From: Primorskyibacter marinus
Lineage (GTDB): Bacteria > Pseudomonadota > Alphaproteobacteria > Rhodobacterales > Rhodobacteraceae
Length of the DNA stretch: 64,000 nt
Assembly (NCBI RefSeq): GCF_003313245.1
Contig: NZ_QJSD01000001.1
Location: forward strand, 248,001 to 312,000
Reading direction: 5' to 3'
Shown: positions 55,613 through 64,000 of the stretch, piece by piece
How the letters are laid out: each line of letters starts with the position of its first letter
Position numbering within the stretch: position 1 is the first letter of the stretch
Made by a program: the position numbers and the translations under genes
The notes under the pieces: model-generated
What the model was told of the DNA's origin: nothing
Databases searched by the model: none
What the model saw: only the letters and a program-made list of their open reading frames with translations

Positions 55613-56668
55613 ATGAGCAAATCGCCCGACGCGTTCCGCACGATCAGCGAAGTCGCCGAGTGGCTGGAAACACCCGCGCATGTGCTGCGGTTCTGGGAGA
55701 GTAAATTCACCCAAGTGAAACCGGTCAAACGTGCCGGCGGGCGCAGATATTATCGTCCCGCCGATATGGAACTGATCGGCGGCATCAAGAAACTGCTGCA
55801 CGACGATGGCATGACCATCAAGGGTGTGCAGAAAATACTGCGCGAACAGGGTGTGCGCAAGGTTTCGAAACTGTCGCAAGCCATTGACCATACAATGGAA
55901 CCCGAAATCGAGCCTGCTCCGTTTCACGAGATGGCCGAAGCCGAAGGCACCGTCGTGCCCTTCGGTGTGCGCGAGACGCCTTCCCATGGTGCATCCCCTG
56001 CTGAAACCAGTGCGGACCTTCCACCCCCGGTGACTGAGCCGCCAAACCCGGAGGCGCAAGCGCCGTCAGCTCCTGTGGACATTCCAACGGAGATGGCTGC
56101 TTCCCAACCTGTCGCCCAGAAAGCTCCGTCGCCGGAACCGAATATGGTTGCACAAACGTCGGCGCAAGCCGAACGGCCCTCTGAGCCAGATGAGGGTGCC
56201 TCGCCTTTGACGGCCCCCGAACACCGTCCGGATCTTCCGACGGATATGAAGGCCGCGCAACGGGACGAACCTTTGCAAGAAGCCGCGATACCCGCTGCTG
56301 ACACCGCCGACTTGCCGGAATTTCTGACCAGCCCGACCTTTTCCGATCCCGGCTCAGAACACCCAGAGCCGAATTTGCCCCCCGAAACGCCGACCCCTGT
56401 CGCGGAAGAGCCAAAGCTTGCCGATGCACCGGAAGACGCAGATCACATCGAGGATGTCATCCCTGATCCGCAGCACGATCCAGAACCCGCCTCCGGGGCG
56501 CAGATGACCGAAGTCGCCTTTGTCCCGCCGGATGCGAAGATCAAGGCGCAGCCCGGCGCGTTGACGCTTCTGTCGCGTCTCCATCGCCTGACACTGGAGG
56601 ACGCCGTGAAGATCAATGACGTCGCCGAGCGACTGCGCGAGATCAACGACCGTTCCTTCAACCACTGA
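55613..56668 (+). CDS. MerR-family regulator with long acidic tail
   Basis: 351 residues. The N-terminal winged helix-turn-helix (residues 8-80) contains [22 protein letters not shown] and [23 protein letters not shown]-terminal 230-residue Pro/Ala/Glu-rich low-complexity stretch ends in a short helix ([20 protein letters not shown]). No metal-binding cysteines are present, so it is not a metal sensor. It follows ihfA by 10 bp in a conserved pair. Confidence 0.88.
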   Translation: MSKSPDAFRTISEVAEWLETPAHVLRFWESKFTQVKPVKRAGGRRYYRPADMELIGGIKKLLHDDGMTIKGVQKILREQGVRKVSKLSQAIDHTMEPEIEPAPFHEMAEAEGTVVPFGVRETPSHGASPAETSADLPPPVTEPPNPEAQAPSAPVDIPTEMAASQPVAQKAPSPEPNMVAQTSAQAERPSEPDEGASPLTAPEHRPDLPTDMKAAQRDEPLQEAAIPAADTADLPEFLTSPTFSDPGSEHPEPNLPPETPTPVAEEPKLADAPEDADHIEDVIPDPQHDPEPASGAQMTEVAFVPPDAKIKAQPGALTLLSRLHRLTLEDAVKINDVAERLREINDRSFNH

Positions 56669-56746
56669 CACCGGGCCATGGTTTTTCACAAAGCCGGGAT
56701 TTTGGGCTTGCTCACAGCGCCAGAAACAGTAAGAAGCGCCCTATGT

Positions 56747-56823
56747 CGGGCTATAGCGCAGCCTGGTAGCGCGTCCGTCTGGGGGACGGAAGGTCGCAGG
56801 TTCGAGTCCTGCTAGCCCGACCA
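56747..56823 (+). tRNA. tRNA-Pro (anticodon GGG)
   Basis: 77 bases with encoded CCA. Acceptor CGGGCTA/TAGCCCG, anticodon stem TCCGT/ACGGA around CTGGGGG (anticodon GGG), T-arm GCAGG-TTCGAGT-CCTGC. Complete. A good terminator follows directly. Confidence 0.95.
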
Positions 56824-56831
56824 AACAAAAT

Positions 56832-56862
56832 CGCCCGTGGCTTCTTGGCCCGGGCGTTTTTT
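56832..56862 (+). terminator. Rho-independent terminator of tRNA-Pro
   Basis: CGCCCG (+GGC) pairs with (GCC+) CGGGCG with one bulged T, followed by six T residues at 56857-56862. Confidence 0.87.
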
Positions 56863-56893
56863 ATAAGAGCCAGAGCATTTTTCGGAGAAGCAC

Positions 56894-57967
56894 ATGACCG
56901 GCGTCATTCCCAGCCAGCAGATCCAGAACATGATCGACGGCGGAGCGATTGCCGCCGATACGGAATTTCTGGATGGTCAGGTACAGCCCGCCAGCCTTGA
57001 TTTGCGGTTGGGCACCGTCGCCTACCGCGTGCGTGCCTCTTTCCTTGCCGGACATGGACGCAAGGTCACTGAGCGGATCGACGAGTTCAAGATGCACGAG
57101 ATCGATCTGACCGGCGGTGCCGTTCTGGAAAAAGGCTGCGTCTATGTCGTGCCGTTGATGGAGCGGCTTGCCCTGCCCGATGACGTTCAGGCCGTGGCAA
57201 ACGCCAAAAGCTCGACCGGACGGCTGGACCTGCTGACCCGCGCGATTACCGATGGCGGCACCGAGTTTGACCGAATCTCCACCGGCTATGCCGGCCCGCT
57301 TTATGCCGAGATTTGCCCGCGCAGTTTTTCGGTTCTTGTGCGTCCCGGAATGCGACTGAACCAGATCCGGTTCCGTGAAGGTCAGGCCGTTCTGGACGAT
57401 GTCGCCCTGCGCGCGCTGCACGATGACAGCCCGCTGGTCGATTGTCCCCCGGTGATCGACGAAGGCCTGGGCTTTTCGGTCGATCTTAAACCGGACAGTG
57501 GCGATCTGGTCGGCTACCGCGCCAAGCCCCACACCGGCGTGATCGATCTTGATCTGATCGACCATTACGATCCCGCAGAATTCTGGGAGGATGTGCGCAG
57601 CACCAATGGTCGCATCATCCTTGATCCCGGCGCGTTCTACATCCTTGTCAGTCGCGAAGCCGTGACCATCCCGCCCAGCCACGCCGCCGAAATGGCACCC
57701 TATCTGGCCATGGTCGGAGAGTTCCGCGTGCATTACGCAGGCTTCTTCGATCCCGGCTTTGGCTACGCGCTGGCGGGCGGTGCCGGGGCACGCGGCGTGC
57801 TTGAAGTGCGCTGCCATGAGGCACCCTTCGTGCTGGAGCACGGACAGATCGTCGGACGTTTGGTCTATGAGAAAATGGCCGAGATACCCGCACAACTTTA
57901 TGGTCAGGGCATCAAGTCAAACTACCAGGGTCAGGGGCTGAAGCTGGCCAAACATTTTCGCAGCTAG
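56894..57967 (+). CDS. dcd: 2'-deoxycytidine 5'-triphosphate deaminase, two-module form
   Basis: 357 residues, about twice the 190 residues of the E. coli enzyme. The first half holds the active-site features AVANAKSSTGRLDLLTRAI and GPLYAEICPRSFSVLVRPGM, the conserved SSxGR and catalytic Glu regions. The second half repeats the dUTPase-like fold (HAAEMAPYLAMVGEFRVHYAG, then VLEHGQIVGRLVYEKM). The enzyme deaminates dCTP to dUTP for dTTP synthesis. Long forms are usual in alphaproteobacteria. It stands alone after tRNA-Pro. Confidence 0.88.
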   Translation: MTGVIPSQQIQNMIDGGAIAADTEFLDGQVQPASLDLRLGTVAYRVRASFLAGHGRKVTERIDEFKMHEIDLTGGAVLEKGCVYVVPLMERLALPDDVQAVANAKSSTGRLDLLTRAITDGGTEFDRISTGYAGPLYAEICPRSFSVLVRPGMRLNQIRFREGQAVLDDVALRALHDDSPLVDCPPVIDEGLGFSVDLKPDSGDLVGYRAKPHTGVIDLDLIDHYDPAEFWEDVRSTNGRIILDPGAFYILVSREAVTIPPSHAAEMAPYLAMVGEFRVHYAGFFDPGFGYALAGGAGARGVLEVRCHEAPFVLEHGQIVGRLVYEKMAEIPAQLYGQGIKSNYQGQGLKLAKHFRS

Positions 57968-58146
57968 GCAGGTTCCGGTCAGCCCAGCCATCCGGCGAAG
58001 ATTTGCCATTTGAAGGACGTGTCAGCAAGAACCTGCTGCTGCAAAAAAACTGTCGGGATTATTCAGGAACACCGAACGGCTCTTCGTCATTGGGGCGTCG
58101 AGAAGGCAATGCCCTTTTCGGACGATCCAAAGTAGGAGAGACCAAA

Positions 58147-58809
58147 ATGAAACCGATGAAACTCGCACTCGCAACCACCGCCCTGACAGGCTTGGCCGCA
58201 GCCCCTGTTGCCGCAGCTCTCAGCGCGAACGCCACCACGGATCTGAACCTGCGCGCAGGGCCCGGACCGCAATTCCAGATCGAAGAGGTCATTGCGGCCG
58301 AGGACGAAGTGACGGTCGAGGGATGCCTCGACAGTGGCGATTGGTGCGAGGTCAGCTATGATGGCACCACCGGATGGGCTTATTCGGCGTATCTGACAAC
58401 GCCAGGCGAGAATGAGCCAGTGGTGATTTACGAAAACCAGGATGACATGGATGTTGCCATTGTCGAACATGAAGAGGGCAACAAGGCCCTGGGTGCCGCA
58501 GCGGGCGGAACTTGGGGTGCCGCAGCAGGCTCGCTGCTGGTCGGCGGTCCGGCGGCAGTTGCCGCAGGGGCCGTGCTTGGCGGCATGACTGGCGCTGCCT
58601 CCACGCTTGATGAAACGACCGTGACCTATGTCGAGAAGAATCCGGTCGATCCGGTCTATCTGAACGGTGAGGTCGCTGTTGGCGCGGGCATCCCGCAGGA
58701 AGTCGAACTCTATTCTGTGCCCGAAAGCGACTACGACTACATCAACGTGAACGAGCAATATGTTCTGGTGAACCCGGAGAACCGCCGCATTGTTACGGTT
58801 GTCCGCTGA
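58147..58809 (+). CDS. Secreted SH3-domain protein with DUF1236-like C-terminus
   Basis: 220 residues from ATG 58147, with GGAGAG in front; the frame upstream is not conserved. A signal peptide (about 1-24, ending VAAA) is followed by an SH3 module with NLRAGPGPQFQIEEVI and GWAYSAYLT, and then a glycine-zipper-like hydrophobic stretch (GAAAGGTWGAAAGSLLVGGP). The C-terminal part, with GIPQEVELYSVPESDYDYINV and QYVLVNPENRRIVTVV, fits DUF1236. A cell-envelope role is likely; details unknown. Confidence 0.8.
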   Translation: MKPMKLALATTALTGLAAAPVAAALSANATTDLNLRAGPGPQFQIEEVIAAEDEVTVEGCLDSGDWCEVSYDGTTGWAYSAYLTTPGENEPVVIYENQDDMDVAIVEHEEGNKALGAAAGGTWGAAAGSLLVGGPAAVAAGAVLGGMTGAASTLDETTVTYVEKNPVDPVYLNGEVAVGAGIPQEVELYSVPESDYDYINVNEQYVLVNPENRRIVTVVR

Positions 58810-58838
58810 AGCTGAGATACTTGTGACCTGGCAATACA

Positions 58839-58866
58839 AAAGGGCGGCGTCGTGGCGTCGCCCTTA
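58839..58866. terminator. Bidirectional hairpin between convergent genes
   Basis: AAGGGCG (58840-58846) pairs with CGCCCTT (58859-58865) with A/T-rich flanks on both sides, placed between the SH3 protein gene and the small basic protein gene. Confidence 0.6.
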
Positions 58867-58883
58867 TTCACGTCCCACGTCGT

Positions 58884-59099
58884 TCAAAACCGCCGGATTT
58901 TCCGGGTCGCGCGCATCGCCTGCTTGGCCTGTCTTGTCTGCTGACGCATTTTGCGACGCTGTTTTCGCTCTTCCGGCGTCAAGTTTTCCTGTGGTTTTTT
59001 CGGTCCCATCGCCTTGTCGATCCCCGCATTGACGCCGCGCCCGATCAGCCGACGCGTCACCATCCGAAAGATCCTCTGCAAGATCCGGTCTGCATTCAT
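58884..59099 (-). CDS. Small basic conserved protein, function unknown
   Basis: 71 residues, strongly basic (about one third Arg/Lys) with a helical C-terminal half (EERKQRRKMRQQTRQAKQAM). It has a good ribosome site (AGGAGAG). It follows scpB by 69 bp on the same strand and may be read with it. I do not recognise a domain; a nucleic-acid or membrane-surface role is only suggested by the charge. Confidence 0.75.
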   Translation of the reverse strand: MNADRILQRIFRMVTRRLIGRGVNAGIDKAMGPKKPQENLTPEERKQRRKMRQQTRQAKQAMRATRKIRRF

Positions 59100-59168
59100 G
59101 TCACTCTCCTGTTCGTTTGCGAATGCCGGCGTTTCGGCCCTGCCAGTCTGTTAGCATAACGCAGACGG

Positions 59169-59840
59169 TCAATCTTCGAACAACTCGCTTTGGCCCTCGG
59201 CGGTTTCTTCCTCGGCATCGACATCGCCTTCGCCAGTTTTCGGCATCATGCTTGGGGGCGGACGATTTTCCAACAATCCGGCAGCGCGCAGTTCCTTCAG
59301 CCCCGGCAGATCGCGGGCCGATTCCAGTCCGAAATGGTCCAGAAAATTCTGTGTGACGACAAAGGTCACGGGCCGTCCCGGTGTCATCTTGCGTCGCCCG
59401 AACCGGATCCATTCCATCTCCAGCAGTTGATCGACAGTCCCCCGACTGACCGAGACGCCCCGGATTTCTTCGATTTCCGCACGGGTCACAGGCTGGTGGT
59501 ACGAGATGATCGCCAGGGTCTCGATCGCAGCGCGTGACAGTTTGCGCGTCTCGACGGTTTCCTTCTGCATCAGAAACGCAAGGTCCGGGGCCGTGCGAAC
59601 CGCCCAGGCATCGCCCACCCGCACCACCCGCACGCCGCGCCCTTCATAGCGTTTGCGCAAATGCGCAAGTGCTTCGGCAGGGTCGCATCCATGCGGCATG
59701 CGCGCCTCAAGCTCTCGCACGGTCACGGGTTCGGACGTGGCAAAAAGGATCGCCTCGACCATCCGTTCCTGTTCGGCAATTGGCGGCGCTTCAAAAAGGC
59801 TTTTCTCTACGTCTTCAGGTGCTTCGGCCTCTTTGTTCAT
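59169..59840 (-). CDS. scpB: Segregation and condensation protein ScpB
   Basis: 223 residues. Two winged-helix domains; the family core is VEAILFATSEPVTVRELEARM, LSRAAIETLAIISYHQPVTR and EIEEIRGVSVSRGTVDQLLE. The C-terminal acidic tail is low in complexity. ScpB and ScpA form the kleisin part of SMC-ScpAB, which compacts the chromosome. It overlaps scpA by 4 bp. Confidence 0.95.
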   Translation of the reverse strand: MNKEAEAPEDVEKSLFEAPPIAEQERMVEAILFATSEPVTVRELEARMPHGCDPAEALAHLRKRYEGRGVRVVRVGDAWAVRTAPDLAFLMQKETVETRKLSRAAIETLAIISYHQPVTRAEIEEIRGVSVSRGTVDQLLEMEWIRFGRRKMTPGRPVTFVVTQNFLDHFGLESARDLPGLKELRAAGLLENRPPPSMMPKTGEGDVDAEEETAEGQSELFED

Positions 59841-60634
59841 TCTCTGGGATCCCTTCGACGCAGCTGGATCGGGGCAAAGCTTTCGGATTGGCGGATCTCG
59901 ACCTTACCCTCTTTTGCCAATTCCAGTGAGGCCGCAAAAGTCGCAGCCGTGGCGGAACGCCGGCGGATGGGGTCGTCGCTCCAGCCATCGGGCATATAGT
60001 TGGAAATCTCGGTCCAGGTTCCGGCAAACCCGATCAGGCCGCGCATGCGTTCCAGCGCCTGTTCCATCGTGAAGACATGATCCCGGTCCATGACAAAGGG
60101 TCGGAACTCGTCACGCGTGCGTATTCGGGCATATCCCTGCATCAGGTCCAGAAGTGTGGCCGTGTAATGCACTTTGCGAACGCGTTCCACGGATTCCGGC
60201 AAGCCGCGCACGAAGATCTCACGCCCCAGACGGTCGCGTGCCATCAATCGCGCTGCGGCATCGCGCATGGCTTGCAGTCTCTCCAGTTGAAAGGCCAGAT
60301 GCGCGGCCAGTTCCTCACCCGAGGGGCCTTCCTCGGTAGGGTCCGGCGGCAGAAGCAACCGGGACTTCAAAAACGCAAGCCAGGCGGCCATCACCAGATA
60401 ATCGGCGGCCAGCTCGATCCGCAGCGTCTTGGCCTTGTCCACAAAGGACAGATATTGCCGCGCCAGATCCAGCACCGAGATCTTGCGCAGATCCACCTTT
60501 TGCGTCCGGCTGAGCGTCAGCAGCAGATCAAGCGGGCCTTCAAACCCGTCGACGTCAACGATCAGCGCCTCTGACGCCAGCCGTTCCGCGACGCTGAGAT
60601 GCGCGGTCGTGTTTTCGACATCCTCTTCCGCCAT
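59837..60634 (-). CDS. scpA: Segregation and condensation protein ScpA (kleisin)
   Basis: 265 residues. The SMC-binding N-terminal region is VDGFEGPLDLLLTLSRTQKV, and LAADYLVMAAWLAFLKSRLLL follows. The C-terminal winged helix includes RRSATAATFAASLELAKEGKV. It bridges SMC heads with the ScpB dimer. It overlaps scpB and abuts nagZ (60634 shared), a tight operon. Confidence 0.95.
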   Translation of the reverse strand: MAEEDVENTTAHLSVAERLASEALIVDVDGFEGPLDLLLTLSRTQKVDLRKISVLDLARQYLSFVDKAKTLRIELAADYLVMAAWLAFLKSRLLLPPDPTEEGPSGEELAAHLAFQLERLQAMRDAAARLMARDRLGREIFVRGLPESVERVRKVHYTATLLDLMQGYARIRTRDEFRPFVMDRDHVFTMEQALERMRGLIGFAGTWTEISNYMPDGWSDDPIRRRSATAATFAASLELAKEGKVEIRQSESFAPIQLRRRDPRE

Positions 60635-61668
60635 TATGCGACATCCCCAAGAAGCGCGTCCAGCTTGGCGCTGAGCGCTTCGATGTTAACTGTCGTGGCG
60701 TCAGGCCGCGCGGCAATTGCGTCGGCTGCGCGATCCTTCGCCAGCCCGGCAAGCGGGTCCAGCGCGCCCATCAGCGCCCGCATTTCCGCCAGCTCGCCGT
60801 TGCAATGCAAGATCACATCGCAGCCTGCTTTTTGGGCCGCCGCCCCCCGGTCAGCGACGCTGCCGGACAGCGCCTGCATCGATATGTCGTCGGTCATGAT
60901 CAGCCCGCCAAAGCCGATCTCGCCACGGATCAGTGCCATCATCAACGGCGAGATCGTGGCAGGTGCCTCGTCATAGGCCTCATAGACCAGATGCGCCGTC
61001 ATTCCCATCGGCAGGTCGCGCAGTGCCCGAAACGCGGCAAAGTCCTGCGCCTGAAGCGTGGCGCGATCGGCAGAAATGCGCGGAAGATCGAGATGGCTGT
61101 CCAGTTGCGCCAACCCATGGCCGGGGATGTGTTTGACCACCGGCAGGCAACCGCCCGCCAGCGTGCCTTCGGCCACGGCCCGCCCGAGGGCAACCACCGT
61201 GTTCAGGGTCTCGCCATAGCAGCGGTTGCGCAGAAACGCATGCGTGTCCGGCCGGGCAATATCAACCATCGGTGCGCAATTGCTGTCGATGCCAAGCGCG
61301 CGCAGTTCCGCCGCGATGATCGCATAGCGCAGGCGCATCGCCTCGGCCGCACGCGGACCGGCGACCGCGGCAAAATCAAGCGGTGGCGTCCAGTCACGGG
61401 CCAGTGGCGCGCGCAATCGTTGCACCCGCCCGCCTTCCTGATCAATCAGGATCGGTGCATCCCGGCCGACGGCCCCTCGAAGATCGCGGCACAGACGCCG
61501 GACTTGATCCGGCGTCTCTAGGTTTCGGGAAAACAGGATGAATCCGAACGGATCGGCTTGCGCGAAAAAACGATGCTCTTCAGCCTGCAAGACTGTCCCG
61601 GCGCAGCCCAAAATGGCCGCTCCCTTGCCCGTCGCTACGGGTCTCAGCGCGTTGTTACCGGAATGCAC
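60634..61668 (-). CDS. nagZ: Beta-N-acetylhexosaminidase NagZ
   Basis: 344 residues from a GTG at 61666-61668, chosen because GGGAG stands six bases before it. The ATG 10 codons upstream lies deeper inside the SPOR gene. GH3 enzyme: the catalytic/ligand motif is VVKHIPGHGLAQLDSHLDLP with the His-Asp dyad, and the nucleophile Asp lies in IMTDDISMQAL. It removes N-acetylglucosamine from anhydromuropeptides in peptidoglycan recycling. It overlaps the SPOR gene by 25 bp. Confidence 0.93.
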   Translation of the reverse strand: MHSGNNALRPVATGKGAAILGCAGTVLQAEEHRFFAQADPFGFILFSRNLETPDQVRRLCRDLRGAVGRDAPILIDQEGGRVQRLRAPLARDWTPPLDFAAVAGPRAAEAMRLRYAIIAAELRALGIDSNCAPMVDIARPDTHAFLRNRCYGETLNTVVALGRAVAEGTLAGGCLPVVKHIPGHGLAQLDSHLDLPRISADRATLQAQDFAAFRALRDLPMGMTAHLVYEAYDEAPATISPLMMALIRGEIGFGGLIMTDDISMQALSGSVADRGAAAQKAGCDVILHCNGELAEMRALMGALDPLAGLAKDRAADAIAARPDATTVNIEALSAKLDALLGDVA

Positions 61669-62573
61669 TCGGCTCTCCCGGCCTGCAACGCAGCACATAA
61701 CCTGCGCGCGTCGTTTATGTCGACGAACCCATGCGCACGCAGCCGATAGAACGTCCGCCCGCCCGAGTTTGCTTTCTGAACGACCCGTGATTTATCTTCC
61801 AGAAAATCGCTGAACCGGCCGCTCAGCCGGTCCCATTCGGCGCGGGCAATCTCTGCGCTGTCAAAGGCCCCAAGCTGCACGACAGGTGTTCCGGCCGCGA
61901 TGGTTTCGGGCGCAAGCTCTGCCACCGTCTGGCTGACAGGCACCGCCGCCAATGACACCGCCCGAAGATCCTGAGGCCGCAGGCGTGGACGAAGCGAACG
62001 CGTCAGGGATCCCGCGAAACGCGGCGCGGCGGAAGCCTCTTCTACCTCGAACGCAGCGCCTCCGCCCTCCGCGCCAGCGTTGAGTTTGGCCGCTGCATCC
62101 GCCGCGATCTGATCTGCCAGCGACTGGATCGCCGCGTCAGAACCCGGCTCGGCTTTGCTGTCCTCTGAAAGCTGCAACCGGGCGTTCATGTCACGGTCGG
62201 ATGCGTTGTCTGCCTTGGCAGACAGCATCGGTTGCGGGGCGTCCTCCTGCGCCAGATCAAGCGGTCGTGGCGCAAGCGTCAGTTGATCCGGCGGCGGTGC
62301 GGAGGTGCCTGTGCCGGCAATCTGATTGACGGCCAGGCCCTGATGCGCCGCAGAACTGCCGCCGGGATTGTCCGGTGCCACACGCATTGGCCCCTCGGCC
62401 GCGCGCACCACAGGCACGCCGCTCACGTCGCGCATGATCAGTTTGTAGCCCCAGATCCCGACGCCGACCAGCAGTGCCATCGACACTGCCGCGCCGGCCC
62501 AATTGGCCATCGTCGTAAATCCATGGGCTGACGAGGGCCCGTTGCCGTGCCCGGTCATCTGCATTTCCGCCAT
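61644..62573 (-). CDS. SPOR-domain cell-division/envelope protein
   Basis: 309 residues. One membrane helix (about 24-46), a long low-complexity periplasmic linker rich in Ala/Pro/Gln, and a C-terminal SPOR domain (VVQLGAFDSAEIARAEWDRL to the end) that binds glycan strands lacking stem peptides at division sites. It is between argS and nagZ, the order usual in Rhodobacterales. The specific protein name cannot be assigned. Confidence 0.9.
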   Translation of the reverse strand: MAEMQMTGHGNGPSSAHGFTTMANWAGAAVSMALLVGVGIWGYKLIMRDVSGVPVVRAAEGPMRVAPDNPGGSSAAHQGLAVNQIAGTGTSAPPPDQLTLAPRPLDLAQEDAPQPMLSAKADNASDRDMNARLQLSEDSKAEPGSDAAIQSLADQIAADAAAKLNAGAEGGGAAFEVEEASAAPRFAGSLTRSLRPRLRPQDLRAVSLAAVPVSQTVAELAPETIAAGTPVVQLGAFDSAEIARAEWDRLSGRFSDFLEDKSRVVQKANSGGRTFYRLRAHGFVDINDARRLCAALQAGRAECIPVTTR

Positions 62574-62650
62574 GTCTGCCTCTCTGCCCCGGACGCTGGT
62601 ACGATCCGCGGATTACTTGCACTGCCTCACCCGGCCATGGCGCGATTTTG

Positions 62651-64000
62651 TCATCGCATCTCTTCGGCCGGTGCTACGCCCAAGATACCAAGACCGGCGG
62701 AAATAACAACCGTAACGGCCCGCGCCAGCGCGATTTTCGACTGGCTGGTGGCGGCATCGTCATCTTGCAGAAAACGCAGCGACGGCTCTTCGTTGCCCCG
62801 GTTCCACAGCGCATGCAGGTCCGATGCCAGATCGTAGAGATAAAAGGCCACGCGGTGCGGCTCGTGCGTGCGCGCGGCAATTTCCACCAGGCGCGGCCAT
62901 TCGGCCAACTTCTTTGCAACAGCCAATTCCGACGGGTGCGTCAGGCCGGACAGGTCGGTGCCTGCCAATGTGGCATCATCGACCGCAATTCCGGCCTCTA
63001 CCGCTTTGCGCAACACCGAACAGATCCGCGCATGGGCGTATTGAACGTAGAAAACCGGGTTCTCGCGACTTTGCTCCAACACCTTGTCAAAGTCGAAATC
63101 CAGCGTGGCGTCATTCTTGCGCGTCAGCATGACAAAGCGGGTCACGTCCGGGCCGACCTGTTCGACCACATCGCGCAGGGTGACAAACGTCCCTGCCCGC
63201 TTCGACATCTTGAACGGCTTGCCATTCTTGTACAGCTTGACCAGCTGCGTCAGCTTCACATCCAGCGGCACACGACCTTCCGACAGCGCAGAAACCGCCG
63301 CCTTCATGCGCTTGACATAGCCACCATGGTCGGCACCGAACACGTCGATAAGCGCGTCGAAGCCTCTGGTCACCTTGTTATAATGATAAGCGATGTCGGG
63401 CGCGAAATAGGTCCAGCCGCCATCCGATTTCTTGATCGGACGATCAACATCGTCGCCATGCGCCGTGGACCGGAACAGCGTCTGTTCGCGCGGCTCCCAA
63501 TCGTCGGGCACCTTGCCTTTGGGCGGCTCCAGCGTGCCGCGATAGATCAGCCCCTTGGCGTCCAGATCGGCGATCGCCGCCTCGATCAGCCCGGTGCCGT
63601 ATAGCGATTTCTCCGAGAAGAAACTGTCCATCTCGACGCCCAGCATTTTCAGGTCGGCGCGGATCAGGTTCATCATGGCTTCGGTCGAAAATTCGCGGAT
63701 TTCGGACAGCCAGACCTCTTCGCCCTTGCCGATATAGGCGTCGCCAACCTTCGCTTTCAGCGCCTCGCCGACATCCACGAGGTAATCACCGGGGTAAGTG
63801 CCGTCCGGAAACTCGACCTCCTGCCCATGCGCTTCGAGATACCGAAGATAGACCGACCGCGCCAGAACATCGACCTGTGCGCCGCCATCGTTGACATAGT
63901 ATTCGCGTGTCACCTCATGGCCGGAATAGGCCAGCAGACTGGCAAGCGCATCCCCGAAGACCGCGCCCCGCGTGTGGCCGACATGCAAGGGACCGGTGGG
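62651..64000 (-). CDS. argS: Arginyl-tRNA synthetase (partial, N-terminus outside window)
   Basis: The frame is open to the right edge, so about 450 C-terminal residues are present of the usual 560-590. The first visible residues are [18 protein letters not shown], with the HIGH signature as [24 protein letters not shown] carries KMSK. The C-terminal anticodon-binding DALR domain runs to GVAPAEEMR. It charges tRNA-Arg. It is upstream of the SPOR gene by 77 bp. Confidence 0.96.
   Translation of the reverse strand, partial: PTGPLHVGHTRGAVFGDALASLLAYSGHEVTREYYVNDGGAQVDVLARSVYLRYLEAHGQEVEFPDGTYPGDYLVDVGEALKAKVGDAYIGKGEEVWLSEIREFSTEAMMNLIRADLKMLGVEMDSFFSEKSLYGTGLIEAAIADLDAKGLIYRGTLEPPKGKVPDDWEPREQTLFRSTAHGDDVDRPIKKSDGGWTYFAPDIAYHYNKVTRGFDALIDVFGADHGGYVKRMKAAVSALSEGRVPLDVKLTQLVKLYKNGKPFKMSKRAGTFVTLRDVVEQVGPDVTRFVMLTRKNDATLDFDFDKVLEQSRENPVFYVQYAHARICSVLRKAVEAGIAVDDATLAGTDLSGLTHPSELAVAKKLAEWPRLVEIAARTHEPHRVAFYLYDLASDLHALWNRGNEEPSLRFLQDDDAATSQSKIALARAVTVVISAGLGILGVAPAEEMR

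Overview
The window looks like a chromosomal segment of a GC-rich alphaproteobacterium of the Rhodobacterales (Roseobacter group). Supporting signs are a CckA hybrid kinase with a CtrA-type box in its promoter region, a LexA box of the GAAC-N7-GAAC type in front of recA, a two-module dCTP deaminase, an OlsB-type ornithine-lipid acyltransferase, and the gene run bamE / yceD-rpmF-plsX-fabH-ihfA-merR-tRNA-Pro. No rRNA, CRISPR array, insertion sequence or prophage is visible. Nearly all of the window is ordinary core genome.

Layout. 1-3.3 kb: yajC-secD-secF-Mth938-like operon (minus), the accessory part of the Sec translocon. 3.5-6.6 kb: secreted trypsin-like protease, serS and a multi-pass TspO-like membrane protein (plus). 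6.6-10.9 kb: small EF-hand protein, then the yfgM-bamB-der operon (minus). 11-29 kb is rich in export systems: an RND pump with its fusion protein, two Bcr/CflA-type MFS pumps, an Atm1-type ABC exporter and an SMR pump. They are interspersed with a LysM protein, a LOG-family protein, icd and mfd. 29-41.4 kb: typA, a DUF1330 protein, alaS, recA (SOS promoter and strong terminator), a sulfotransferase-like protein, cckA, rsmB and guaB.

41.4-46.3 kb is the accessory-looking part. It holds an orphan ferredoxin/ASKHA protein of the corrinoid-activator type, then a compact two-gene candidate restriction-modification system (cytosine-5 DNA methyltransferase plus GIY-YIG nuclease), immediately followed by tRNA-Gly(CCC). 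46.5-52 kb: AcuC-like deacetylase, AbrB-type membrane protein, Uup-like ABC-F ATPase, OlsB and BamE. 52-58 kb: yceD-rpmF-plsX-fabH-ihfA-merR, tRNA-Pro(GGG) and dcd. 58-64 kb: SH3/DUF1236 envelope protein, a small basic protein, and the minus-strand operon argS-SPOR-nagZ-scpA-scpB, with argS cut by the window end.

Most interesting items: the methyltransferase/GIY-YIG pair; the exact CtrA box in front of cckA, which suggests feedback on the CckA-ChpT-CtrA relay; a dispersed hairpin-plus-tail element found downstream of both der and icd; and a 21-bp perfect dyad upstream of a drug-efflux gene. I did not find anything that I can call a wholly undescribed system; the restriction-modification pair is the best candidate for novelty in specificity.
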